A stretch of 64,000 bases of DNA from Chrysemys picta bellii (Eukaryota > Chordata > Testudines > Emydidae): positions 16,383 to 80,382 of the forward strand of contig NW_027052980.1 in NCBI RefSeq assembly GCF_011386835.1, written 5' to 3'. Below, piece after piece: positions 42,106-54,123 of the stretch. The position numbers and the translations under genes are program-made. Numbering within the stretch: position 1 is the first letter of the stretch; every line of letters begins with the position of its first letter. A model generated the notes under the pieces. It was given only the letters and a program-made list of their open reading frames with translations, was not told the origin of the DNA and did no database searches.

Positions 42106-43060
42106 TTAGTGCCTCTGCAGTTTATTCTCCTCAATTCTCCATCCCTAACATGCTCTAACAGCCGACACCAGCTGCAGCACTCACAGGCTGGTGGCATCAA
42201 GCTGGTGTCTGGCCTGGCTTGTTCCCAACTTCAAGGCAGTGGCGCTGAGCAATGGGCCCGGCTGCTTGAGTTCTGGGGATCAGGCTGGGAGTCTCCTCAC
42301 TCTCTGGCTTGCCCCTCGCCGGTTGCTCGCTGCTCATGACTCTGGAGAGCTTTTACATTCGTATTGAAGCCCAATCTATGAATCATGTATTAATTTTATT
42401 GATTACTTAAGAATTCCCTGTTATCACTTTGAGGGTTGAGAGGTTCTTGTTCCAGGATCAATGTTCCTTCTAATTTTTTCCATCCATGTGCAGAATAAAT
42501 TTTGTTATGTGCACCGAGGCAGTGGTGAGCTGGAGCCGGTTTGCGCGAACCAGTTGTTAAATTTAGAAGCTGGTTTTAGAACTGGTTGTTAAAGGGGTGG
42601 GCAAACTCCGGCCCATGGGACCATCCTGTCCGGCCCACCTGAGTTCCGGGCTGGGGAGGAACAGTGCACTTGTCTCTTTAAGAAAGGCACTCAGCTATTC
42701 ACCATTCAGACCTCGACCACAGCAGCTCTGAGTCCTCCTGAGCCAGACTGTCCCCTCTGCCCTGTTCCGAGGAGATGGGGTACAGGGAGAGGGGGACACC
42801 CTGACATCAGCACCCTCCTTTCCCCTCCACCCCCTGCACTGCTCTGCACAGCCAGCAGGGTCCTGGGAGCAGCTGCAGGACGGAACAACGTGCGGGGAGA
42901 GAAACCTGAACACATGCTGCTGGCTGTACGTGCTCTGCTAATCAGCTGGGCGGTACTTGAATCTCTCCTTTGTGGCCGCCCAAGCGCGCAGCTTACAGGG
43001 AACACAGCTAGAATCAGGCCCATTACACCGATGTGCACAGTTGCACCACACAAACTTTAG
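42106..43060. repeat. Cluster of DNA-transposon-like fragments
   Basis: At 42465-42520 'atgttccttctaattttttc' and at 43050-43065 'tttaggaacact' look like the two ends of one MITE-like repeat. Inside, 42597-42640 (gggtgggcaaactccggccc) resembles a hAT MITE terminus. No target duplications were confirmed. Confidence 0.35.
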
Positions 43061-43585
43061 GAACACTTCTGTATTTGCAATAGTTTATTAATACATTCAG
43101 CAAAGTCAGAAACACTCTAACCCAGCATGATAGATAGAGATAATACAGAATGTACATCTGAACATCCATATACTCACACCATCCCTTGCAGAACAACCTG
43201 AAACGTTAGCCATTATATTCCTTATCACCATCACCATCACCTGTAGCCATCATCTGGGTACCTGCCCAGGGCTACATCTCTTTCCTTCTGCCCACAGGCT
43301 GGGATACAACTTTTATAACATGTTAAGCTGACGCTACTAAGTCTAATGCATATTCACTAGGAATTTCTCCCCCTTCCTTATTTGTATTTCCTCATCCTAC
43401 TAATGTTGGGGTGCCCTTCTCCAATAGGTTAGTATATTAATGATCTCAATCTATTTTCATATATGTCAATTTGTTGCCATGGAACTCTTGTGGTTAGACA
43501 TCTGCGGATGTTCTATTCAAAGCTGGTGTTAGCTCATGTTCCAGTGGTTGGCTGGTGACATGGAAAAATTCCCCCCTACACACAC
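43061..43585 (-). repeat. LTR-like repeat
   Basis: AT-rich start with 'agtttattaatac' and a plausible LTR start on the minus strand near 43580 (tgtgtaggggggaattttt). Non-coding. Assignment is by general look only. Confidence 0.35.
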
Positions 43586-44819
43586 TATTTTTAATGCCCC
43601 AAAATTTTGGTACAGGTAAATGGCCTAACAGTCACTGTTAAGTTCAAAGACCTCAAGCCTTATGCTAACTGCTGAAGCCAGCATCTTATAGGATAAGGTC
43701 TATAGGATTCTTGCATTACTATGGAATAAAATAAATGCTAAAGCTAGCTCTATGGGCTACAGTATCCAGTCACAACTGCTCAGCATGGAGTGATTTGTCA
43801 GCCCTCATGACACACGGAATCACTACATCTCTGGTTCTGTGCCACGCAGACTTCCAGGGGACCTGGGCTGGGGGGAACTTCCCTGTTGCCAGTTCTCACA
43901 AAGTGCTGCTGTGGGTATGCAGGGGCTCCAGGGACAGATGGGCACACGAGGGGTTTCGAAGCTGGGTGTGTCCTCTGCAACTGAGCAGCCCGGGGGGGCA
44001 TGGTTTGGGGGGGACACCCAAACATTTTCAGAAGGGTCCAGTGGCTGCTTCAGGGGCTCAGGAGTGAACTGTCTCAAAGGCACAAGTGAGTCAGGGTGGG
44101 CGTCTGAGGGGTCAAGCAGTAGCCCCTCATAGGCTGCTCTGTAGCCCATGCACCCTCAGACAGCACAGCATGAGACACCCCCCCCCCGTATGCACCTCAG
44201 GGCTCTGGGCGGGTGGGAGACAGGATTATGTGAGGGTTGGAAGACCCATGGCATGGAAGGAGAATGAGAGCCAGGACTGGGAATGGGGCCAGGAAGGGTA
44301 GGGATGGGGAGGAGGTGGGGAGGGTTGCGGGGCACCCGTATCAGGATTACAGGAAGGGGGGCTGAGGGTAGGTAGGGCTACAGCACTGGAGAGAAGCTGT
44401 AGGACAGCACTGACCATGCTGGGGCTCTCTGTCATGGGGAGACTGGCAAAGGGAGGGCAAGGGTCCAGAGGAGGAGATGCCCTTGTGACATTCTCCTCTG
44501 GTGTTATCTGTACCGCTGATCTGCTAGGTCACTCCAATTCTTGATTCTGGGAGCCAGCCTTACCCTGCTCTGCTGTGAGAACCCCCACTCCTGGGCTGTT
44601 CACGCACAGCCTCTGGCCTAAAGCTGCTCCTTGGATTGTGCAACCGAATCCACTAGCCAATATCTCCGGTCTCAGACACAACCCTAGGAACCTCCGTCTT
44701 GCAGTGTCCAGTTATGCCTGCTGGACACTGCAAGCTTATATGAGTTCGTCAGTTTAACAAAGAAATTGATATGTACCAGGCTTGTTTTCCCAATGGGAGT
44801 CTCTGACATGCTTCAAACC
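43586..44819. other. Unassigned GC-rich sequence
   Basis: Several overlapping short ORFs on both strands without family features. Homopolymer C run at 44177-44187. No promoter or exon could be supported. Confidence 0.3.
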
Positions 44820-45570
44820 AAACACACTGTTTCAGGTAGAATAAAGAAACAGATTTATTAACTACAACAATAGATTTTAAGTGATTATAAGTCAAAGCAG
44901 AACAAGTCGGATTTGGTCAAATGAAATAAAAGCAAAACACATTCTAAGCAGAACTTAACACTTTCATGGCCCTTACAAACTTAGATGCTTCTCACCTGCC
45001 CTTCAGCCAGGCTCTCCCCTTAGATCAGCGCTTCAGTCACTTTGTGGTGATGTCTGTAAATGGAGGTGGAAGAGAGAGGAAGAGCATGGAAAAGGTCTCT
45101 CCCTTTTATCATGTTCTTTCTTCCCTCTTGGCTTTACTCACTCCCCCTTCCCCCCCTTCAGAGTCAGGTGAGCATTACCTCATTGCAGTCCCAAATTGAC
45201 CAAAGGAAGGAGGGGGGAGACTCACTTGAGAGTCCAACAGATCCTTTATTGCTACCTACGCCAGTGTCCTTTGTTCCTGTGAGGCTGGGCTGGGTTTGTC
45301 TCATCCATGCCCTCTTGAGGTGTGAGCTGCCCCTCTGCTCTTGGAGAGTTTTTGTTTGGGCTTGCTTTAAGCCATGAGGATACATTTTTAGCCTCATAAC
45401 TATATACATGAAATTACAACCTATAACATCACCATAACAACAATGCTCAATGCATCATGAGCCTTCCAAAGACACCTGACATGACAAACTTTGCATTGGA
45501 TACCACACAATCATATTATAAGGATGAACTTGGGAGTGTAGAGTATTCGCCCAAGGTACAGAATGTCACA
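44820..45570. repeat. LTR-like repeat of the 'tttattaacta' family
   Basis: Starts 'gaaacagatttattaactac' and contains 'gtgattataagtcaaagcag', closely matching 13690-13745 (gtgattataagggatagc). So 13656-14835 and 44820-45570 are two copies of one family. Ends near 'cagaatgtcaca' (45558-45570). Confidence 0.5.
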
Positions 45571-46984
45571 GCCCTCTCCCTCCTTACAGGGACTCTGAAC
45601 CTCAGGGGACCATCCTCGACCTCACCTAGGCCCAGTCACACAGAGGGGGAAGCTGAGCCCCAAAGCTGCCAGCCCCTCTTTTAGCGGAAGGAGCTAGAGA
45701 GGCTGGGCCAGAGGACCAGGCTCCATCCATCCACATGGGCTCCCGCTCAGCCTTGCACAAAGCATCCCTGCCACTGGAGACTCTCCTAGCCCAATGGAGA
45801 CACCGTCAGCACCAGCCAGAGCCCTGCCCCTGTGTCCAGGGGGCTTCCTAAATGCCATGAATAGACCCAGATCTAGGGGCTCCCCTTGGAGCAGGCAGCA
45901 CAAAGCTCTACAGGAATTCTGTGGCAGGAGGAGCTCTTCATCTGCCCTGGGCAGACTCACAGAGTTTAAGGCCAGAATGGGTAATACACAGAGCGAGTTT
46001 CCCATGGAGCAGCAGTGAGAACCAGTGGCCAGTTAGTAATGTACAGAGGCCTGGGAACCCTGGCATATGAGGGCTGGGGGGCATTATGGCCCATGCAGGG
46101 CAGGCCAGCACCAGGGAACCCAGGAATCTGAGTGATAACAAAAGGAAAATGTCAAAAACAAGAGAATTTAAAACTGAAAATAAAGGAATAAAGTTTTAAA
46201 ATACAAATATGTTACAAGACATTTTTAGAGAAAACATTTTATGCATTTTTTTAAATGGAGGTATTTATTAAGTATCATTTTAACTAAAATAATTTTATTC
46301 ATTTAGGTTATTTTTAAATAAAATCTGAAAAATAACAGTTTCTTTTTTAAACTAAAGAATAGAACATATATTTTTTTAAAGAAAACAAACAAGACAAAGT
46401 GAGAGAGGTTTGTAGAAAAGCCAGGGAAAGCCTCTTAGCCTGTTACAGAAAAAAAAAAAAATAAAGGGTGAGAGAGGAAAAAAGTTTTAAAGCCCAAGAA
46501 AGCCTGTTTAACTGAGCACATGGCAGAGAGGAGAGAAGTGCAGATTACCCCAGTGCTACCTCTAGTCAAACGCAGAGGAGAAAAGCCAGGATATACACCT
46601 TTACACACTTACAAACCACCTTCACCAAACAAGGACACTCCACCAGAGAAAGAGATCACATCATGGAATGAACCACTCAAATACCCTGAGAGAAGCTGCT
46701 TCTATACAGAAAACAAAAACCCCTCCGACTGCACACCCCTAGTTGTCACCTGCTACCCCACACTGGAACCCAGACAGGGGCTCATCAAACGGGGCAGCCA
46801 GGGGACTCTACACACTGCCCCCACCCAAATCACTGCCCCCACAGTTCCCATTGGCCAAGACCAGCAGCCAATGGGAGCTGCGGGGATGGTGCCCGTGGAC
46901 AGGGCTGCACGCAGAGCCCCTGGCCACACCTTCACGTAGGAGCCGGAGGGGGGACATATCACTGCTTCCAGGAGCTGCTTGAGA
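45571..46984. other. Unassigned; includes A-rich tract
   Basis: 46130-46480 is extremely A/T-rich. An ORF at 46520-46939 shows no family motif. It includes a CCAAT-like GC-rich stretch (46845-46925) that reads like a dispersed repeat. Confidence 0.3.
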
Positions 46985-47372
46985 TAAGCACCATCTATAG
47001 CCTGCACCCCTGAGCTCAGCCTGTGCCCCAACCCCCTACCCAGCCCTGATCCCCCACCCTCCCTCCAAACCCCTAGAGCCCAGCCCGGAACACCCTGCCA
47101 CACCCTGAACCCCTGATTTCTGGTCCCACCCCAGAACGCACCCCACCGAGCTCAGAGCCTGTACCTCCTCCCACACCCCAACCCCCTGCCTCAGCCCGAA
47201 GCCCCTGCCATACTCCGAACCCCTCGGCTCCACCCCCCCCAGCCTTTATACCCCTTCTCCACCCCAAACTCCTCATCTGAGGCCCCACTCCAGAGCCCAT
47301 ACTCCCAGCTGGAGCCCTTACCCCTCTCGCATCCCAACACGCTGCCTCAGCCTGGAGCCCCCTCCCGCACTC
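46985..47372. repeat. C-rich degenerate tandem repeat
   Basis: Irregular copies of a 'cccaaccccctgcctcagcc'-type unit, about 30-60 bp long, run up to the start of the hAT element at 47374. Non-coding on both strands. Confidence 0.5.
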
Positions 47373-47513
47373 TCAGGGGCGGCCCATCCATATAGGCGAA
47401 CTAGGCGGTCACCCAGGGTGCCAAGTTAAATGGGGCGCCAAGTTTGAGGAAAAAAATTTTTAAAAATAAAATGAAGAAAAGAAAAAAGATGAAAAAAATA
47501 CAAATAAAATAAC

Positions 47514-48147
47514 CAGTGTCCCTTTGTCCATTCACACACCCTCTTTGGTGGGGGGGGGTTAAACAACAGCCCCACACCCTCGAGTCCGATCCTCACAGTC
47601 CAGGACCTGGTGTGGTTCTGACCGGCCGCTCCCTGCGGCCTGTGGCTGTGCGTGGGGCAGCACAGCAAACAAAGGGGGGGAAAAGGGGGGGGGGACTCAG
47701 GCCCACCCACTACTCTGAGTCCCGGTCCAGAGGTCCTCGGGTGACAGTCTCGCTGTCTTCCTTCTCCTTCCTCCTCTGACTATCCCTCTGGACCGCTTCC
47801 CCAACAGCCCTTCGCTACACTAGGCCTCCTCCTCCCAGGCCTGCCGCCTAGCAGGCTATGGAGTAGGGCCTTCTCCCACTCTCGCAGGCTGGCCTGCACT
47901 GCGCTGTCCGTGGTGCTGGCCTCCCAGCTCTGGAGACAGACCTTCCCCTCTGAAGGCCTGGGACAGACTGACTGCTCCTGCTCTGGGCAGTCTTTTATAT
48001 GGCTGAGCCGGGCCCTGATTGGCTGGCTCCAATCTGCCTTCTGATTGGTTCTCTGTAAGCCCTTCCCTGATTGGCCGTGCGTCTACGCAGGTGCCTAGGC
48101 CTGCCAAAGTCCAGTCTCTCTGGGTGTGGGGTAGTCGCCCCACCACA
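47514..48147 (-). repeat. 3' LTR of the Gypsy element, truncated
   Basis: Matches 53491-54123 almost base for base. The last ~180 bp of the LTR (corresponding to 53312-53490) are missing at the left junction, where hAT sequence starts abruptly (aaaataac). The other end is TGTGGTGGGGCG on the minus strand. Confidence 0.85.
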
Positions 48148-48359
48148 CACCCTCCCCCTTAAGAACCCTCCCGGGGTGGGGGGGTATCCTAACCGGCCTA
48201 ATGGCCTAGAGCTCGGAAAGCCGCCTTTGTCCCACAGTGGCTCGGCTTATCGGCTCGAAGTCTAGGAACTTAGCCCTTGTCACTGGGCCCTATGGCCTAC
48301 TGGCCCCAAAGTCCCGGGAATTAGTCTATGCCACCGGGCAACCCGGCTTATCCACCGTC

Positions 48360-49355
48360 TCAGCGGGGGGGTCCCACCGAAACACGCTGAGGCTTACCGG
48401 GCCCGATGTACCAGTCTGTCGATTCCCTTAAACTGCCTCCTCTCCATTCAGCTGCTGGAGTGTCCCATGGGTCTCCTGATTCTCCACGGGTCTCGTGGTC
48501 CACCGCCTCTGCTGGTCCCTCCAACAGTGAGGCTCCCTCTCGACCTGGAGAAGTCACAGTCCTCGGCGGTTCCAGGAGTGCGGGCTGGTCCTCCACCGGG
48601 GCTTCCCGCAAGGGTTCTTCTCCTACGGCTGCCTGCCTAGGCTGGGGTATGCTCCCTCCTCTCGCACTCTCCGTGGATTTGGGGCACACCCCGTACGAAC
48701 GTGACGGATCCTCTGCAGTCAGGGCCAAGTGTCTAGGACCTCGGCAGTTGGATTGGGGCTTGGCTGCCCCCTCACAAACCACCCCCTGCACTAAGGATCC
48801 CCCTCCTTGGTCCATTTCTTCGCCCTCCTCCCCTAGCCTGGAAAAGAAATCGGCGTTAGTTTGGGCCTTACCCGGGCGGTGGAGCACCTGGAAGTCGTAA
48901 GGCTGGAGGGCGAGGTACCACCGCATAATTCTGGCGTTCGTGTCTTTCATGCTGTGGATCCATCGCAAAGGGGCGTGATCTGTGATTAATTTAAAACTAT
49001 TCCCTAGCAGGTAGTAACGTAGGGCGTCGATAGCCCACCGTACCGCCAGGGCCTCTTTCTCTATCGTTGAGAAATGTCTTTCCCGGGGGAACAGCTTCCG
49101 ACTTAGATACAGTATGGGATGTCCCTCCCCGTCTACTTCCTGGGAGAGTACTGCGCCCAGGCCAACTTCCGAAGCGTCTGTTTGTAGTATAAACTCTTTC
49201 GCGAAGTCGGGGTGTCGTAGTACTGGTTCTTGAGTAAGCCGTTCCTTGAGTGTGTTAAAGGCTCGCTCGCATTGTGTAGTCCACTGTACCTGTCGGGGTT
49301 GGGAGTTTTTCGTTAGGTCTGACAAGGGGGCGGCTATAGACGCGAAGTCTGGCAC
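48360..49355 (-). pseudogene. Gypsy pol: RNase H domain and C-terminal extension
   Basis: Encodes 'FILQTDASEVGLGAVLSQ' (RNase H first Asp), 'STIEKEALAVRWAIDALRYY' and 'KLITDHAPLRW' (third acidic site), then 'HRPGKAQTNADFFSRL' near the domain end. A ~150-residue polar extension without recognised domain follows to the stop at 48360. It is in a different frame from the RT piece upstream, so a frameshift near 49356-49447 separates them. Confidence 0.88.
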
Positions 49356-49446
49356 AAAGCGACGATAGTACCCAGCTAGTCCTAAAAACTGACGTACCTG
49401 TTTCTTTGTCGTGGGAGTGGGTACGTCCCTGAGGGCTTGTACTTTG

Positions 49447-50220
49447 CTAAATCAGGGGTGTTAGTTTCCCCCCTCCTACCGTGTACCCCAGGTAGGTCAC
49501 TTCTTCTTGGCCTAAGTGACATTTCGCCGGGTTAGCTGTTAGGCCGGCAGCTCTGAGAGCTTGTAACACCGCCGCCAGGTGTTGTAAATGGGTCTCCCAG
49601 TCGAGGCTGTAAACCACAGTATCATCTATGTACGCCACTGCGTATTGGTCGTGGGGTTGGAGGACCTTGTTCATCAAGCGTTGAAACATGGCCGCCACCC
49701 CATGTAACCCGAACGGCATGGTTATGAACTGGAAGAGGCCGAAAGGCGTGGGGAAGGCCGTCTTCGCCCGGGAGTTTGGCGTCAGTGGGATCTGCCAATA
49801 CCCTTTAGTCAAATCTAAGGTTGACAGATACCTGGCTCCCCCGAGGCGCTCTAACAGTTCATCCACTCTCGGCATCGGACAGGCATCGAAACGAGAGATA
49901 GCGTTGACCTTTCTGAAGTTGATGCAAAACCGGGTCGTCCCATCTGGTTTCGGTACTAAGACGATAGGGCTTCGCCACTCGCTCGTCGATTCCTCTACCA
50001 CTCCCATCTCCAACATCGTCTCCACCTCCCACCGGACGGTGTCCCACATTTTCTTGGGTAACGGTCGATGGTTGTCCGTCACCCTCTTCCCGGGGTCTGT
50101 GGCAATATGATGACTCATTAGGGTCGTCCGGCCCGGGTGGGCCGATAAAACATCTGAAAACTCCTCCACCATCTGTTGCAGTTGTCCTCTCTGTCTGGGG
50201 TCGAGGCCTGACCCCACCAC
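49447..50220 (-). pseudogene. Gypsy pol: reverse transcriptase
   Basis: RT motifs in order: 'SPIVLVPKPDGTTRFCINFR', 'LSTLDLTKGYWQIPL' (catalytic Asp in LDL), 'KTAFPTPFGLFQF', 'MPFGLHGVAAMFQRLM' and 'VAYIDDTVVYS' (catalytic YIDD), 'CHLGQEEVTYLGYTV'. All catalytic Asp are present. The frame differs from those of integrase and RNase H, so the polyprotein is broken on both sides. Confidence 0.9.
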
Positions 50221-50259
50221 AGCCGGTCCGGGGTCGGGAAGATCTCCTGCTAGGGGTCC

Positions 50260-51409
50260 AAGTTCCGACTCGGGTGGACGGGCTGATGAACATGGCTTCC
50301 CGGGTCTTCCGGGCCTTTAGGAGATTAACATGGTAAATACGGGTCTCTTTGCGTCGACCAGGTAGTCTGACCTCGTAATCGACTGGCCCCACTCGTCGGA
50401 TCACTTCATAGGGACCCTGCCATTTGGCTAGGAGCTTCGACTCTGCAGAGGGCAGTAAAAGCAGCACCCGGTCGCCTGGGGTGAACTTCCTTCTTCTAGT
50501 CCCTCGATTATAGAGGCGCTCCTGGCATGCCTGGGCCCGTTCCAGGTTTTCAAGGGCGAAGGCCCCTAACGTTTGGAGTCGCTCCCGGAGTTGTAGCACA
50601 TATTGGGTGGTCCCAAAGACACGTGTTTCCCACTCCTCCTTCAGGAGGTCCACTATGCCCCTGGGCTGCCTGCCGTATAAGAGTTTGAAAGGTGAGAACC
50701 CCGTTGAGGCCTGTGGTACCTCTCTTATTGCAAACAGCAGGGCCGGCAACAAGGTGTCCCAATGCGAGGGGTCCTCCTCCACAAACTTCCGCAACATGGC
50801 TTTTAGTGTCCCATTGAACCGCTCTACCAGGCCATTGGTCTGCGGATGGTACACCGATGTCCGGAAGGTCCGGATATGGAGGAGGCGACATAGCTCGGAG
50901 GACACATTGGTGCCCTGGTCTGTCAATATTTCCCCGGGTATCCCCACCCGGGCGAAAATCTTTACCAATTCACCCGCGATGGTCGGTGCCGTCGCTGTCT
51001 TTAGGGGAACAGCTTCGGGGTAGCGCGTTGCGTAGTCCACGACTACTAGTATAAAGCGGTTCCCTGTCTTACTTCGCTCAAGGGGGCCGACAAGGTCCAT
51101 CCCGATCCGTTCAAAGGGTACCCCCATGACTGGCATGGGTACCAGGGGTTCAGGGGCTACCCCTTTCGGTCCGGCTAGCTGGCATTCTGGCACGAGGCGC
51201 AAAAGTCTGCCACTTCCCAGTGGATGCCTGGCCAGAAAAACCGGCGTGCCACCCTCTGTAGGGTCTTCTCGTGTCCCAGGTGTCCAGCCCAAGGGTTCGC
51301 GGGGGCTAAGTGGAGGAGGCCGGCTCGCAGTCTCCGGGGGACCAACAGCTGACGGAACGTCTCCCGGGTCTGGGGTTCCTGCGCTATTCGGTACAGGCGA
51401 TCCTGCCAT
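50260..51409 (-). pseudogene. Gypsy pol: integrase catalytic core and GPY/F module
   Basis: The DDE triad is visible: Asp in 'GMDLVGPLE', Asp in 'ILTDQGTNVSS' and Glu in 'GLVERFNGTLK'. The GPY/F module 'LAKWQGPYEVIRRVGPVDYE' follows, ending 'YHVNLLKARK'. The open frame runs on past about 50260 out of frame over the RT. It lies upstream of RT in element orientation. Confidence 0.9.
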
Positions 51410-52059
51410 ACCTCAAAGCGGGGACCCTGCGGAATCCGTAGCGTCCCGTCCCCCTCAATGGCAGGGTTGGTAGCTCGTTCCCAGGCTCGGCTTAGGGTTG
51501 GGTCTTCCCGTTGCTCCCGTAAGAAATCCCCGTCACGCTCTAACTCTGCCTGGGCGTCCTCCACCGAACGGGGCCTGTCTCCAGGACAATTCATGGGGGT
51601 CTCCGCCGTCGAGGAGGTCCCCTCGCCGGGGTCACCCCTTGTCCTGCACCCGAGCAGCCCCGTTCCCGGTGTTATAGTCCTGTCTGGTTGGGGCTTGGGC
51701 GGCTGATATCTCAGGAGGACCTCTCCAAAGCCGGGCCAATCACGTCCCAACACCACCGGGTAGGCCAGCCTAGGGGCTACTCCTACCCGGAGACCCTCTT
51801 CTCGGCAGCCTACTCCCATCTTGACCCAGGCTGTGGGATACTGGCGGATGTCTCCATGCACACACTGTAGGTAGATCGGGGGCCCCGAAAGATTGAGATT
51901 CGGGACCAGCCCCTCTCGTATGAGGGTCTGACTACACCCCGAATCTACGAGGGCGTTGGTGGGGTTCCCTTCAACCCGGACCGGGACTATCAACTTTCTT
52001 ACCCCTCTCTTCCATGCCCGTTGTCCGGCCATCCAGGCCTGCCCGTAGCTGCAGCCCAT
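51175..52059 (-). pseudogene. Gypsy pol: aspartic protease and integrase zinc domain
   Basis: The protease motif is 'ALVDSGCSQTLI' (Asp-Ser-Gly active site). About 200 residues later comes the integrase HHCC domain: 'LLHLAPANPWAGHLGHEKTL' with the His pair and 'ADFCASC' with the Cys pair. The frame stops at 51175, immediately after CASC, and continues in the core frame; a one-base change near 51180-51195 would account for it. Confidence 0.88.
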
Positions 52060-53122
52060 AAAAGGGCAATCTCGCCGGAAATGTCCTTCTTGACCGCAGC
52101 CCCAGCACCTCTCTCAGGTCTCGGCCGGGCTTGGGCCTCCCCCTGGGGGGCCTGTTCGCTCCGGGGGGCTGTAGCTCCCTCCGGGTCATCATCGGTAATA
52201 ACTTGGGTCGGGGTTCAGGGTTGGGAGGCCTCGGATGCCCATGGCTGTTGCCTGCCAGTGGTTCAGAGGCTCCCGCCCCACGAGAGTTCCCCTTCTCTGT
52301 GCCGCCCTTGCGACCAAGGCTCCCAGCCGCTCGAGGTGGCGCCTCCGCCCCCTCGGCCGATAAGTAATCCTCCATTAAGGTCATTGCTGCGGAGAGGGTG
52401 GCCGGTCGATGCCGTCGCACCCAGGCCCTTCCTCCCAGGGGTAGGATCTGGGTGAACTGCTCTAAGGCTACCATCTCCGCCACCTGGGGTCCCGTCAGGC
52501 CCTCTGGGTTCAACCACCTCCAGCAGTGGTCCCGGATGCGTTGGGCCACGGTGTGGGGTCGGGCCCCCGGAGGATATTGTTCCTTGCAGAGACATTGTCG
52601 GTAGGTCTCTGGGCTAATGCCGGTATGGTCTAGGATGGCCGCCTTCACTCGGGTGTACTCGAGCGCTTCCCTGGGGTCGAGGCTCCGATATGCGGCCTGA
52701 GCCTGCCCCGTCAAATATGGGGCTAGTAACGTGGCCCAATGTTCTGAGGGCCACCGGGCAGCAGTCGCCACCCATTCAAACGTCACCAGGTAGGCCTCTG
52801 CATCATCCTCAGGCCCCATCTTGGTGAGGCGTATTGGTAGTGCCCCCGAGGTATCCCCCAGTCCGGTTCCCATGGGGGCGGTAGGGGTGCCTCCTGCCGG
52901 GCGCAATAGTGCGGCCATCTGTTGCACCAAATGTTCCTGCTGCACCCGCTGCTGGGTGGCCAGCTCCCGGAGGAGCTGCTGCTGATGTTCTTGGTGCTGT
53001 GTCATCAGCAGTTGCTGTTGCGTCGTCATTTGTTGCAACATTTGCACCTGCTGCTGGTGCTGCTGGGCCGACTGTTCCTGCTGCTTTTCCAGCAACCATT
53101 TTAACAGTTTCTCAGCCTCCAT
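51971..53122 (-). CDS. Gypsy Gag, SCAN-related, open frame
   Basis: A 383-residue open frame begins at the ATG 190 bp after the 5' LTR. Residues ~1-75 are a Gln-rich coiled coil ([12 protein letters not shown]...). A SCAN-like capsid segment follows: '[20 protein letters not shown]', '[20 protein letters not shown]', 'ETYRQCL', '[13 protein letters not shown]', '[14 protein letters not shown]'. The vertebrate SCAN domain derives from Gag of this Gmr1-like group. No intact CCHC knuckle is seen in this frame. It overlaps the protease frame at 51971-52059. It is the only element protein here that appears uninterrupted. Confidence 0.85.
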   Translation of the reverse strand: MEAEKLLKWLLEKQQEQSAQQHQQQVQMLQQMTTQQQLLMTQHQEHQQQLLRELATQQRVQQEHLVQQMAALLRPAGGTPTAPMGTGLGDTSGALPIRLTKMGPEDDAEAYLVTFEWVATAARWPSEHWATLLAPYLTGQAQAAYRSLDPREALEYTRVKAAILDHTGISPETYRQCLCKEQYPPGARPHTVAQRIRDHCWRWLNPEGLTGPQVAEMVALEQFTQILPLGGRAWVRRHRPATLSAAMTLMEDYLSAEGAEAPPRAAGSLGRKGGTEKGNSRGAGASEPLAGNSHGHPRPPNPEPRPKLLPMMTRRELQPPGANRPPRGRPKPGRDLREVLGLRSRRTFPARLPFYGLQLRAGLDGRTTGMEERGKKVDSPGPG

Positions 53123-53311
53123 GTTGGGGTTCAGCGGGTTACTCCCGATTCAACCCCCGCACTCTGGACCCCTTCGGTAGGTCCGGGTCTGCACCCACAA
53201 TCTAGGTTGACCGCGTGTCTGCGCAAGGCACTGCTCTGGGCAATAGTCCGCAGTCTTGTCGCTGGCCCCTCGTATCAGGGGCGGACCGCTATGCCCGCAT
53301 TCTCCACCACG

Positions 53312-54123
53312 TGTGACAGGGTCGGTAGCTCACCGCTGTGGCGCCTCCTCCTGGTCGCCTCGGGGAATTAGTTCACGCCAGTAGAGCGCCCTCTTTGGGT
53401 GGCGTCCCGCCTGTCGTCTCGCCTTTGTGGGGTGCACGGACTTGCGTTGCTCACGACGTCGGCGTCCTCTTCCGGAGCACTGCCCTCCGACAGTGTCCCT
53501 TTGTCCATTCACACACCCCCTTCGGTGGGGGGGGTTAAACAACAGCCCCACACCCTCGAGTCCGATCCTCACAGTCCAGGACCTGGTGTGGTTCTGACCG
53601 GCCGCTCCCTGCGGCCTGTGGCTGTGCGTGGGGCAGCACAGCAAACAAAGGGGGGGAAAAGGGGGGGGGGACTCAGGCCCACCCACTACTCTGAGTCCCG
53701 GTCCAGAGGCCCTCGGGTGACAGTCTCGCTGTCTTCCTTCTCCTTCCTCCTCTGACTATCCCTCTGGACCGCTTCCCCAACAGCCCTTCGCTACACTAGG
53801 CCTCCTCCTCCCAGGCCTGCCGCCTAGCAGGCTATGGAGTAGGGCCTTCTCCCACTCTCGCAGGCTGGCCTGCACTGCGCTGTCCGTGGTGCTGGCCTCC
53901 CAGCTCTGGAGACAGACCTTCCCCTCTGAAGGCCTGGGACAGACTGACTGCTCCTGCTCTGGGCAGTCTTTTATATGGCTGAGCCGGGCCCTGATTGGCT
54001 GGCTCCAATCTGCCTTCTGATTGGTTCTCTGTAAGCCCTTCCCTGATTGGCCGCGCGTCTACGCAGGTGCCTAGGCCTGCCAAAGTCCAGTCTCTCTGGG
54101 TGTGGGGTAGTCGCCCCACCACA
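53312..54123 (-). repeat. 5' LTR of the Gypsy element
   Basis: On the minus strand it starts TGTGGTGGGGCGAC at 54123 and, by my reading, ends CTGTCACA at 53312. The internal sequence 'TGGTGGAGAATGCGGG' follows as the probable primer-binding region. The 812-bp length is inferred from this end. Only 53491-54123 can be confirmed against the truncated 3' LTR. A TATA-like 'ttttatatgg' sits at 53969-53978. Confidence 0.7.

Larger units (their letters stand above)
47514..54123 (-). mobile_element. Gmr1-like Ty3/Gypsy LTR retrotransposon
   Basis: On the minus strand: 5' LTR (54123-53312), leader, Gag, protease, integrase, reverse transcriptase, RNase H, a C-terminal extension, a purine-rich tract (AAGGGGGAGGG, about 48150-48162), and a 3' LTR truncated at 47514. 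Integrase precedes RT, the hallmark of the Gmr1 clade. The shared LTR part (about 633 bp) differs by roughly four substitutions and one G-run length, so the insertion is young. Pol is nevertheless split among frames. Confidence 0.88.

Noticed and set aside
46520..46939. 139-codon ORF
   Set aside because: No motif, low-complexity Pro/Thr composition, and part of it looks like dispersed repeat DNA.
49688..50110. Plus-strand ORF over the Gypsy RT
   Set aside because: Antisense shadow of a strongly coding, GC-rich region.
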